From the NCBI GenBank assembly GCA_945874355.1, contig CAMCGB010000009.1, forward strand, positions 18,145 through 82,144: DNA of 64,000 nt, given 5' to 3'. This document shows, one piece after another, positions 20,766 to 29,118 of the stretch. A program made the position numbers and the translations under genes. The notes beneath the pieces are model-generated. The model was given only the letters and a program-made list of their open reading frames with translations, made no database searches and was not told the origin of the DNA. The stretch is from an uncultured Bacteroides sp. Its GTDB lineage: Bacteria; Bacteroidota; Bacteroidia; Bacteroidales; UBA932. How positions within the stretch are numbered: the first letter of the stretch is position 1; every line of letters begins with the position of its first letter.

Positions 20766-21899
20766 TTATTCTACTACCTTGATGTCGCTGATGTCGTTCA
20801 CAACCATCTGGATTTTACCTTGATAGAGGGCAAGGATGCCTGTAACTTCGACCTTGGCGCTGCCGTTGAGCACAGACTCGGGGATGGCCTTGTCGGCGAA
20901 CTTCGAGAATCCGCTGGTTCTCACCTGGATGCAGGTGCCGTTGGGGGTTGAGAAATAGTGGCTCACGCTTGCGGCGGCCTTCTCGATGCCGGGATAGCTT
21001 ACCTTTCCCTGGGCGTCCACATTGCGGTAGTCGCCCACCTTGCCGTAGTTGTAGTCATTGGCATTACCGATGCTGACCTCATCCCAAACTCCGGAATAGA
21101 GGTACTCGGCCATCTTCTCCTTGCTCATTGCCCAGGTGTTGATGCCGGTGCCGGCGCCGGAGATGAAGATGCGGTTCGAAGAGAGCTTCTTGTTCTGGTT
21201 CGAGTTGAGATACAGAAGGGCGAAAGCCTCGTTCTGCTCCTTGTAGCGGGTGTCGTACCATCCGTAGGTCAGGTTCTTGACTGTCACGAGTTTACCCACA
21301 TAATGACTGGTGGCCTGAGTGGCGGTGGATGCGGGAAGCGAGCTTTCAGGCACGACTACGGGCTCCACCTCCGGGCCTATCTCGCCCTTGAAAACATGTG
21401 AGTCGATCAGAAGCGAAGACTCCAGGTAGGAAGTCTCGTACTCGCCTGTAGGGTCGCTGAATCCGATCTGAACCATTCCGTTGCCGTATGCAGTGCCGGA
21501 CTTGTAGCCGTACATTCCAAGGCACAACTCCCTGCAGTCCACATATATTCTCTGGCCGGGAAGATAATCGTTGTAAAGGCCGTTCTTGCCAATCTTGATT
21601 TCCATTCCGCCGGTCTCGTCCTGGATGTAGAAACTCTTGTAGAAGTTACCCGGCTGGTCGGTGGTGCTGACAATTCCGCTGATGACGATGTTTTTGTCTA
21701 TTTTCCAGGGACTGCCGGTTTTATAAAGCGAAGCAAGCTCTGCGATGGTGTGGGTCGGGGTCATTGTAACCACCTGCTGGTGAGGAGGATTCTCATTGCC
21801 CGAGAACACCGGCTGGAACTCCTCCTTGATGGAGGTGCAGCTGAAAGCGGAGAGGCAGAGCAAAGAGCTCAGAAGAGTATATTTAAGAGTCTTTCCCAT
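20766..21899 (-). CDS. DUF5689/OB-fold-like lipoprotein
   Basis: Lipobox LSAFSC; KNIVISGIVSTTDQPGNFYKSFYIQDETGGMEIKIG pattern. Confidence 0.72.
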   Translation of the reverse strand: MGKTLKYTLLSSLLCLSAFSCTSIKEEFQPVFSGNENPPHQQVVTMTPTHTIAELASLYKTGSPWKIDKNIVISGIVSTTDQPGNFYKSFYIQDETGGMEIKIGKNGLYNDYLPGQRIYVDCRELCLGMYGYKSGTAYGNGMVQIGFSDPTGEYETSYLESSLLIDSHVFKGEIGPEVEPVVVPESSLPASTATQATSHYVGKLVTVKNLTYGWYDTRYKEQNEAFALLYLNSNQNKKLSSNRIFISGAGTGINTWAMSKEKMAEYLYSGVWDEVSIGNANDYNYGKVGDYRNVDAQGKVSYPGIEKAAASVSHYFSTPNGTCIQVRTSGFSKFADKAIPESVLNGSAKVEVTGILALYQGKIQMVVNDISDIKVVE

Positions 21900-21900
21900 A

Positions 21901-24852
21901 CTAGAATCTGAAATAGATGTTCAACATATAGTTCGCACCCTGCATATAGAAATATTTGGGGTCGAAACGGTAGTAACGGTCCTTGCCGTAGCTGGAGATA
22001 AGGCGGGTCTGCTCGTATCCTCCGGTCTTTATGTTCCTGTTGTTGAGCATATTGTTGACCTCAAGCGAGAAGCCCAGGTAGTACTTGCGCTGAATCTGCC
22101 AGCTCTTGCCGACGCTGCAGTTCAGAACGAAGGCGGGATTGAACTCCTCCTGGGCGGCCATATACTCGACCTCGGCGGGAGTCTCCACTCCGTCTCCGCC
22201 GCCGCAGGCCAGATGGGTGCGGTACAGAGGGTTCATATCAAGGTAAGAATGAGCGAAATACTGCCCACCCAGCTCGAAGAACCAGTAGTCGTTGGTACGG
22301 TAGTTCAGCTCGATAGCGGAAGCGAGCTGGGGAGTTGAAGGAACATAGTGCTTCTTCTCTGACTCAACGATGTAGTTGCCCGCTGCGTCCTGGTCATAGA
22401 TGGCGGCTCCCTCATCGGTATAGCTGGCCACCTTATATACAGGATGGCTCTTCCAGTAAGGAACGCTCTCGCTGCGGATGACCTCGGCGCTGTTGTCTAT
22501 GGTCTGAACCATATTCGGGTTGCTTGTATATACATACTCGCCAAGGCTCAGGACGGCGCTGAGGCTCAGGCCCTGAACAAAGAGGGGCACCTTGACGCCG
22601 AACTCAAGTCCGAGGTGGCGCTGGTCGATACCGGTCATCGCGAAATTGGTGAATGACTGCTGGGAGTCATCGTAGAAGCTCATCACGTCGCTCTGGTCCT
22701 TGATGCCGGTGTAGAAGCCGGTCAGACGCAGGCTGTAGCCGCCGTTTGTAAACTGATAGTTAACATCTGCCGAAGTGGTCTTGACTGTCGTAAGACCGTC
22801 CACGAGAGTATTGCGGGTACGGGCGGAGATGAAAGCCTGGTTGAAGGTGGGAGCATCGTTGAAATAACCGATGTTGGCACTGAAGCGGTGGCCTCCGATC
22901 AGCTCGTATGCAAGACCCAGCTTGGCGGAGTAAGTAAGGAATGAGCTAAGCTCGGACTTACCCTTGGAGGTGATGACCTTACCGTTGTCGTCGTATGAAG
23001 TCAGGGTGCGGCCCTCGTAAACGATTTCCTTACCGTTGTCGTCCAGTCCGGCAAAGAGTCCCTTACGTACAAGTCCGTCCCTCCAGAAAGCCTCATAGCC
23101 TACGGTCCCGGCAAGCGTAGCGACAAAGCCGCCCTTGCGGTAAGTGCCGTTAGCCCAGAGGTTTGCGCGGCGAATCTGGGCCAGATAGTCGTATCCGTAC
23201 TTGCCTCCCTGGGTGATGGACTCAGCCTTACCGTTGGCAAGGAAGTAGTCGAGGTCGTTCTGCACCAGAGCCTCGTTAGAAGCGAAATCCCTCTCGGCGA
23301 AAGAGTCGATGTTGAGATAGTACTGTCCGCCCAGAAGGTCGTTGAGCAGCTTGTAGTTCTCGGTGCGGTTCACTTTGAAGTTCGCGCCGGCCTTGAGATT
23401 GAAAGCCTCGGTGGGCAGCCACTTCAGGTTCAGGGCAAGATTGAGGTCCCTCTGGTCCACCCTTCTTTCCTCGAGGGCATACTTACTGCGCCCGTTGGGG
23501 TTATTGTAGTTTACGTTGTAGAGCCGGTCCCAGTTGAGGTGCTGATAGTTCGCGAACTCCTTGCTGTGGTTGGTCCAGGCGTACTTGGCCCATTCGGCCT
23601 TCTCGGGGTTGCTACGGTTATAGTCCTCATCCTCAAGATAATAGTAAGAAGGAAGATTGCGGTAGTAGTCAGGCCTGGGGTCCATCGCGTCGTACCAGTC
23701 AAGGGCTGTGTAGCCGTTGTAGCCGCAGCGGTAAAGAATGGTTGCGCCTGCGCTGAACTCGTCGCTCGGAGTGTAGTCGTAGCGCAGGGCGACTACCGGC
23801 TCGAAGGTCTTGCGAACGCGGGAGTTGCGCACCTTGCCGTTCTGATAACCCCAGTTGGAGTTGTACATATTGTCGCCCATAAGGTCATATACCTCCTGGG
23901 TGGAAGCGTTCTGGGCGCCCCTCTGTCCGGGAGTGGCGAAGGCCATAAGGGAAATCTTATGCTCGTCGTTGATTCTCTTGCCTACACCGGCGTACAGGGC
24001 GAAGGAGCGGTAGTAAACTCCCTCAACCCAGTCATTTCCACCAAGACGAGCGGAAGCGTTGACGGCATAAGACCAGCCGTTGTCCAGCTCTCCGGAGGCG
24101 TAAGTAGCCATCAGGCGGAGACGGTAAAGAGCTGAGTTGGAGAGCACTGAGAACCTCCATCCGGGACGCACCGCTGAAGGCAGGGCGGTGATGTTGGTCA
24201 TACCGTTGTAGCGGCCGTTGCCCCAGTCGCTGCCCTCAAGGCCTATGCTGGTGTCCTTTGCCCTCATCGCCTCGTTAAGGCCGCTCCACAGGGAGTAGGG
24301 CGAGTAGCCGGTGATGGCGTCGTTCATAGGCACTCCGGCCAGATACACGTCCTGCGACTCTGAGTTGTAACCGCGGTTCTTGAACCTTATGGCGCTGAAG
24401 CCGTAGCCCACCACGTCAGTATAGACGTCATTAGCTCCGTAAAGGATGGTGGGGGCGTCACTGTAGCCGCTGTCGTCGAGGTCGAACTCGGCGAAGCTGC
24501 TTGCATCCACATCCTCGGTCCGCACACGGGCGGGGCTGAGGGTAACGAACATAAGGTCGCGGATAAGACCCTGCTCCACAACTACGTTGATTCTTGTGGA
24601 GTTGTAATCATCTGCCTCTACCTCAAGGGTATAGGCTCCGTCCTTAAGGTCGGGGAAAAGGAAATCGCCTTCCGCACCGGTCTTCTGACTTGAGAGAAGG
24701 TCCTGTCCGCTGTAAAGGCTTACGACTGCTCCTGCTATGGGGGCTCTGCCCTGACGGGCTACCACTTTGGCCTTGATGCCTCCGTCATAAGCCGAAGCGC
24801 TGAGGCACAGGGCGCAGAGGGAGCAGAGAAAAAGTATTAGTCTTTTCATCAT
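21901..24852 (-). CDS. TonB-dependent receptor with N-terminal carboxypeptidase-regulatory-like domain
   Basis: KVVARQGRAPIAGAVVSLYSGQD...; 983 aa; barrel-type C-terminus ending ...YMLNIYFRF. Confidence 0.85.
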   Translation of the reverse strand: MMKRLILFLCSLCALCLSASAYDGGIKAKVVARQGRAPIAGAVVSLYSGQDLLSSQKTGAEGDFLFPDLKDGAYTLEVEADDYNSTRINVVVEQGLIRDLMFVTLSPARVRTEDVDASSFAEFDLDDSGYSDAPTILYGANDVYTDVVGYGFSAIRFKNRGYNSESQDVYLAGVPMNDAITGYSPYSLWSGLNEAMRAKDTSIGLEGSDWGNGRYNGMTNITALPSAVRPGWRFSVLSNSALYRLRLMATYASGELDNGWSYAVNASARLGGNDWVEGVYYRSFALYAGVGKRINDEHKISLMAFATPGQRGAQNASTQEVYDLMGDNMYNSNWGYQNGKVRNSRVRKTFEPVVALRYDYTPSDEFSAGATILYRCGYNGYTALDWYDAMDPRPDYYRNLPSYYYLEDEDYNRSNPEKAEWAKYAWTNHSKEFANYQHLNWDRLYNVNYNNPNGRSKYALEERRVDQRDLNLALNLKWLPTEAFNLKAGANFKVNRTENYKLLNDLLGGQYYLNIDSFAERDFASNEALVQNDLDYFLANGKAESITQGGKYGYDYLAQIRRANLWANGTYRKGGFVATLAGTVGYEAFWRDGLVRKGLFAGLDDNGKEIVYEGRTLTSYDDNGKVITSKGKSELSSFLTYSAKLGLAYELIGGHRFSANIGYFNDAPTFNQAFISARTRNTLVDGLTTVKTTSADVNYQFTNGGYSLRLTGFYTGIKDQSDVMSFYDDSQQSFTNFAMTGIDQRHLGLEFGVKVPLFVQGLSLSAVLSLGEYVYTSNPNMVQTIDNSAEVIRSESVPYWKSHPVYKVASYTDEGAAIYDQDAAGNYIVESEKKHYVPSTPQLASAIELNYRTNDYWFFELGGQYFAHSYLDMNPLYRTHLACGGGDGVETPAEVEYMAAQEEFNPAFVLNCSVGKSWQIQRKYYLGFSLEVNNMLNNRNIKTGGYEQTRLISSYGKDRYYRFDPKYFYMQGANYMLNIYFRF

Positions 24853-25910
24853 TTACTGATTGCTATATAGGTTGGATAATGGTCGGAGTAGCCGCCTATG
24901 AAGGCTCCGTTGGAGAAGGTGCGGAAAGGAGTGTCCTTGTACTGGCCGCTCTGGTTGGTCATAAAGGGCTTTTTGAATACTCTTCCGTAGTAGCCTTTTT
25001 TGTGAAGTTTGCGGATCTGAAGGCCTCCCTGGGGCGCCTTTGCCAGATTGTGGTTCACCAGGATTATGTCGTAGATGTTCCATTCGCCCTGGTATGCAAG
25101 CGAGCCAAAACCGTCGGCGAGCATTCTGGTGAAGGGAGAGAAAAAGTCCTCGGGACCCACGTCCTCGAGCTTCTCCTTGCCTCTCATCCACACTGCCATA
25201 CTCTCGTCAGTGGGGTTATCGTTCATATCTCCCATCACAACTATCTTGATTCCGGGATACTTACTCTCCATCTGAAGGGAATGGTTGTAGATGATTTCTC
25301 CTCCGCGCGAACGCAGATCGCTTCCCTTGCCGCCGATGCGGGAAGGAAGGTGGGCCACATAGAAGGCGAAATGCTCCCCTTCGATAAGGCCGTGCACCAT
25401 AAGGATGTCCCTGGTGCGGAAGTAGTCCTGCTCCTCCTCGCTCAGGGTGATGGCCACCTTGCTGCCTTCGAAAGTGAAGGGAATGGACTCGCTGTCCAGA
25501 TAGGTGAACTGGTCGGGGCGGTACAATAGGGCCACGTCCACACCTCTGCGGTCGGGTCCGTCATAGTGGACAATCTGGTAGTCAGCGTCTGCGATTTCGG
25601 GCTCGCTGACCAGGTCCTCAAGCACGAGACGGTTCTCTATCTCGCTGACGCCCAGGATGGTATGATAGGCTCCATTGTCCTCTTTCATAGCCCTGATGAC
25701 GTGGGCCATGTTGTAGAGCTTCTTCTCGTACTTGGCCTGGGTCCAGTTGTTCTTGCCGTCCGGGAGGAACTCTTCGTCGTTCTTTGCCGGGTCGTCATAG
25801 ATGTCGAAAAGGTTCTCGAGATTGTAGAACCCGATGACATAATTGTGCTTCTGCGCACAGGCCGAAAGGGTGAGCAGCAGAGCGGAAAGTATGGTAAATA
25901 GTCGTTTCAT
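24849..25910 (-). CDS. Endonuclease/exonuclease/phosphatase family lipoprotein
   Basis: MKRLFTILSALLLTLSACAQ lipobox; FYNLENLFD, GVSEIENRLVLEDL, VVMGDMNDNPTDES, GGYSDHYPTYI. Confidence 0.85.
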   Translation of the reverse strand: MKRLFTILSALLLTLSACAQKHNYVIGFYNLENLFDIYDDPAKNDEEFLPDGKNNWTQAKYEKKLYNMAHVIRAMKEDNGAYHTILGVSEIENRLVLEDLVSEPEIADADYQIVHYDGPDRRGVDVALLYRPDQFTYLDSESIPFTFEGSKVAITLSEEEQDYFRTRDILMVHGLIEGEHFAFYVAHLPSRIGGKGSDLRSRGGEIIYNHSLQMESKYPGIKIVVMGDMNDNPTDESMAVWMRGKEKLEDVGPEDFFSPFTRMLADGFGSLAYQGEWNIYDIILVNHNLAKAPQGGLQIRKLHKKGYYGRVFKKPFMTNQSGQYKDTPFRTFSNGAFIGGYSDHYPTYIAISK

Positions 25911-25924
25911 CAGTATGAACGGTG

Positions 25925-27127
25925 TTATTTCCACCAGCTGTCGCGGGTGGATTCGATTTTGGCTGCGGTTTCTTCGCCTACCGCGGCAGGGAGGTTGACA
26001 AACAGGTCTGTGCCCAGTTTCTTCTCCAACTCGTCAATGCTCATTGCGCAAGTGGACATAATCTGGCTGTCATCGTAGGCTTGGTGCTTGAAATAGAAGC
26101 CTATAGCAAGATAACCCTTAGTGGAATTGCCTATGTTGGCGTTTTTCTTATAGCCCAGCAGAGCTTTGAAATAGCCGGTGGGGACTGTCACGCTCTTGCC
26201 CTCGTTGTCGCTGGTCTTGGTCGTGGAGTGGATGTAGTCCGCACCCGTAACTACATAGAGCGTGTCGAAACTCGTAGCCCAGCCCCTGACTTTGCCCTCG
26301 AGAGCGGCCCAGGAGTTCTGGTTCAGAGCCCCCTTCTGGGGTGTCATATTGGTAAAATAGAAGGTCTGCACGTTGGCATTCCTTTTCAAGCGGTCGGCCG
26401 AAGGTATCTGATGGCCGCGGTCGTAGCCCCTGAAGCCTCCGAAAAGGGTAGGCTGGTACTTTGCGGGCACCTTGGGATCATAGCCCCACTCGTTGGTGCG
26501 GCTTCCGCTTCCTATCAGGCTGTTGTTCAGAGGGTAAGCAACCCAGAACGAAAGCAGGGCGGAGGTGTCGTAGTAAATGGAGTAGTTGCGGCACCTGTTG
26601 CCGTTGGACAGGGTCATGTCGTGGGTTATGAAGTACAGGTCCTCGCGGTCGGTAGCGGGCAGTTCCATCCAGACAGGCACTTTATCGCTCTTGATTTCGG
26701 TCGCTCCTCCGCCGCTTGAAGACCCGCCGCCGGAAGACCCGCCGCCGGAGCTCTCGGACGAAGCAATCTGGGTGAACTCCACGACCGAAGTCTTGTCCTT
26801 ACACTTAAGGGTAAGTCTGGCTCTTCGCTCCTCGCCTTCGCCGTCGAAAGCATCCCAGGAGAGGATGATGCCCGCCTTGTTGCCGCTGCCGGAGCTGCAA
26901 TCCACGCTGGCCCAGGGCTCCTCACCGGTAAAATCAAGCTCCAGGCTCCAGTCTGAAAAGGCTGTAACCTTGATGAACTGCTGCCCAGCCGAGGCCTTCA
27001 CCTCGGTATTCGGTACACTCAAAAGCAAGTCCCCTTCAAGCACCTGTGCTCCCGGGGAGTTTCCTCCGCAGGAGCATAGGGCAAGGAGTATGGTAATGAG
27101 CGTAAAAACTCTTCTACTCACAAACAA
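25925..27127 (-). CDS. DNA/RNA non-specific endonuclease (NucA-like) lipoprotein with N-terminal BACON-like domain and GGGSS linker
   Basis: Lipobox ALCSCGG; DRGHQIPSADR catalytic motif, FYFTNMTPQKGALNQNSW; SWDAFDGEGEERRARLTL BACON-like segment. Confidence 0.87.
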   Translation of the reverse strand: MFVSRRVFTLITILLALCSCGGNSPGAQVLEGDLLLSVPNTEVKASAGQQFIKVTAFSDWSLELDFTGEEPWASVDCSSGSGNKAGIILSWDAFDGEGEERRARLTLKCKDKTSVVEFTQIASSESSGGGSSGGGSSSGGGATEIKSDKVPVWMELPATDREDLYFITHDMTLSNGNRCRNYSIYYDTSALLSFWVAYPLNNSLIGSGSRTNEWGYDPKVPAKYQPTLFGGFRGYDRGHQIPSADRLKRNANVQTFYFTNMTPQKGALNQNSWAALEGKVRGWATSFDTLYVVTGADYIHSTTKTSDNEGKSVTVPTGYFKALLGYKKNANIGNSTKGYLAIGFYFKHQAYDDSQIMSTCAMSIDELEKKLGTDLFVNLPAAVGEETAAKIESTRDSWWK

Positions 27128-29009
27128 AAACTATCTTATTGATTCGCACCTGGGCTACGCTTGCCTGGGCTACTATGGTCTTGGCGCTTCCGGTCCACTC
27201 GATGGTAAGATTGGCGGTATTGGCGGTGAAGCCATTGCCGTCTCCCTCGAGCACAGTCAGATTGGCACACTTATCAGAAGCGGTGCAGTAAAGGATCACT
27301 CTGGTGATAGTCTTATCTGACTCTATCTTCAGAGCTGAACTCTTGTAAACACGGAAATGGTCGCTGGAAGGCGCTAATGCGTTGGAAGTACTCTTATATT
27401 TATAGTAGCCTACAGTAATTCCGTCTACGCTTCCCTTGAATCCCTCGCCATAAGTAGCGTCGCTTGCAGCTTCCCATCCCTGAGCCTCAGGAGTGATGGT
27501 CCAGGTGATGGCGTTGTCAGGTATGTCGGGGGTACCGGGGCCTTCGGGCTCCTTATCGCTGATGGTGAGGTTCTTCACTTCCCATGTACCGGCTTTGGCT
27601 GATGTACTCTTGTAAACGAAAGCAATCTGAACCTTCTTGCCTGCGAAGCTGCAGATGTCGGCAGCGCCGGAAGAGATGAAAGACCAGCTCAAAGTCTCGG
27701 GATACTTCAGTCCATCGACCTTAGTCCATTCTCCGCCTTCTGACTTGATCATCACAACAGCCTGCTGTGCGGCAGTAGCGACGTCAGTAAAGAAATTTGT
27801 GCAGTGCTCGATAGTAAGGTAAGCCTTGGAGGCGTTGCTAAGATCAATGACGGGAGATACAAGCCAAGCCTCGGTATCACAGTTAGCACCATTGATGTAA
27901 CCACTGGCCTTCATTCCATACTTACTGTCATAGCTCCATACACTTGCTCCTTCAGGAACAGTCTTATTATCGATGGTAAAGTCTCCCTGACCTGCAAGGA
28001 AGTCAATTGAGTAAAGATTGTCAGAAGGGGTATCTCCGCCGCCGCCCTGGCCCTCTTCGTAGGACTCGATGGTGCAATCCACAACCTCGTGCTGGCTTTT
28101 GTCAGCAAAGTACTTGTAAGCGCCGCGAAGGGTCACCTTGTCACCAACCTTGAGCTTGGATGAGTACTCGGAAGCGTTGTTGACCGAGTAAACGTAAATC
28201 GAGCCGGTTTCGTCCTTAAGGTCAAATGAGCAGTAGGTAGCGTTGAATGTGCCGCTTACCTCTCCCACCATACGGTACACGCTGAACGGATCGGCTTTCT
28301 CGATTAACTGGGCAACAGTCACGGTCTGGATGTTCTCGATGCTTGCGGGAGTATGGCTCTGGATGAGGCCGTTTGCGCACTGGTCCTGCTGCTTTGACTC
28401 GTAATAGCTGTACTTACCCTTGATGCTGACCTGGTCTCCGGTGTGCAGGGATGCAGAATACTCTGTGAAGTTCTCGGGGAAGGGGCAGCTGACAACTCCA
28501 GTCTCGTCCTTGAGGGAGAATCCCCAATATTTTTCCCCTTTGGAGATATCACCGATAACTCCGGTGAGGATATACTCCTTCTCGGTGTCCTTTCTTGTCA
28601 GGAACTCGGCAATGCTGATGTTGCTGCCATCGCCCTTTGCACCCTTCTGGGTGATGGTAAGGGGAGCCTTGCAGAGAACGTTGCCGTAGAAGACGAGGTC
28701 GGCGCTGCGGTCGATGTCGTCATTGGCAAGAACCTTGACGGTGATGACCTGCTCTTCGGCTGCGGCCTTTCCGCTCTCGGGGGTAACCAGAATCCAGCTT
28801 GAAACTTCGGTATCATAACCCTGAAGGGCCCAATCGATGGTGGCTTTGAGAGTTACGGTGAACTCCTTACCTTCCATAGGGACTTCGATGCTGCTCTCTT
28901 CGGGAGAGAGGATGGAGACCTCTGCGGGGCCGAGGTCAACCGGCTTGGTGCAGCCTGCAATCAAAAGAGCCGATGCAAGCGCTGCTGAGAATAAGTGTCT
29001 TATTTTCAT
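27114..29009 (-). CDS. Lipoprotein with BACON-like domain, two OB-fold-like repeats and choice-of-anchor-J-like C-terminal modules
   Basis: MKIRHLFSAALASALLIAGC lipobox; repeated (S/D)LKDETG modules; WLVSPVIDLSNASKAYLTIEHCTNF. Confidence 0.7.
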   Translation of the reverse strand: MKIRHLFSAALASALLIAGCTKPVDLGPAEVSILSPEESSIEVPMEGKEFTVTLKATIDWALQGYDTEVSSWILVTPESGKAAAEEQVITVKVLANDDIDRSADLVFYGNVLCKAPLTITQKGAKGDGSNISIAEFLTRKDTEKEYILTGVIGDISKGEKYWGFSLKDETGVVSCPFPENFTEYSASLHTGDQVSIKGKYSYYESKQQDQCANGLIQSHTPASIENIQTVTVAQLIEKADPFSVYRMVGEVSGTFNATYCSFDLKDETGSIYVYSVNNASEYSSKLKVGDKVTLRGAYKYFADKSQHEVVDCTIESYEEGQGGGGDTPSDNLYSIDFLAGQGDFTIDNKTVPEGASVWSYDSKYGMKASGYINGANCDTEAWLVSPVIDLSNASKAYLTIEHCTNFFTDVATAAQQAVVMIKSEGGEWTKVDGLKYPETLSWSFISSGAADICSFAGKKVQIAFVYKSTSAKAGTWEVKNLTISDKEPEGPGTPDIPDNAITWTITPEAQGWEAASDATYGEGFKGSVDGITVGYYKYKSTSNALAPSSDHFRVYKSSALKIESDKTITRVILYCTASDKCANLTVLEGDGNGFTANTANLTIEWTGSAKTIVAQASVAQVRINKIVFVCE

Positions 29010-29059
29010 AAACAAATGTGATTTGACTAAAAGGACCGTAAAGATAATGATTAATTGAG

Positions 29060-29102
29060 ACAAAAAAAAGAGAGCCCCCGTAAGGAGACTCCCTTTTACA
29101 GT
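29060..29102 (-). terminator. Intrinsic terminator of the Oar-like receptor gene
   Basis: Minus strand AGGGAGTCTCC-ttac-GGGGGCTCTCTTTTTTTT, 11 bp stem with G-U pairs plus T tract. Confidence 0.75.
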
Positions 29103-29118
29103 ATTTTAACAAGTCAGA

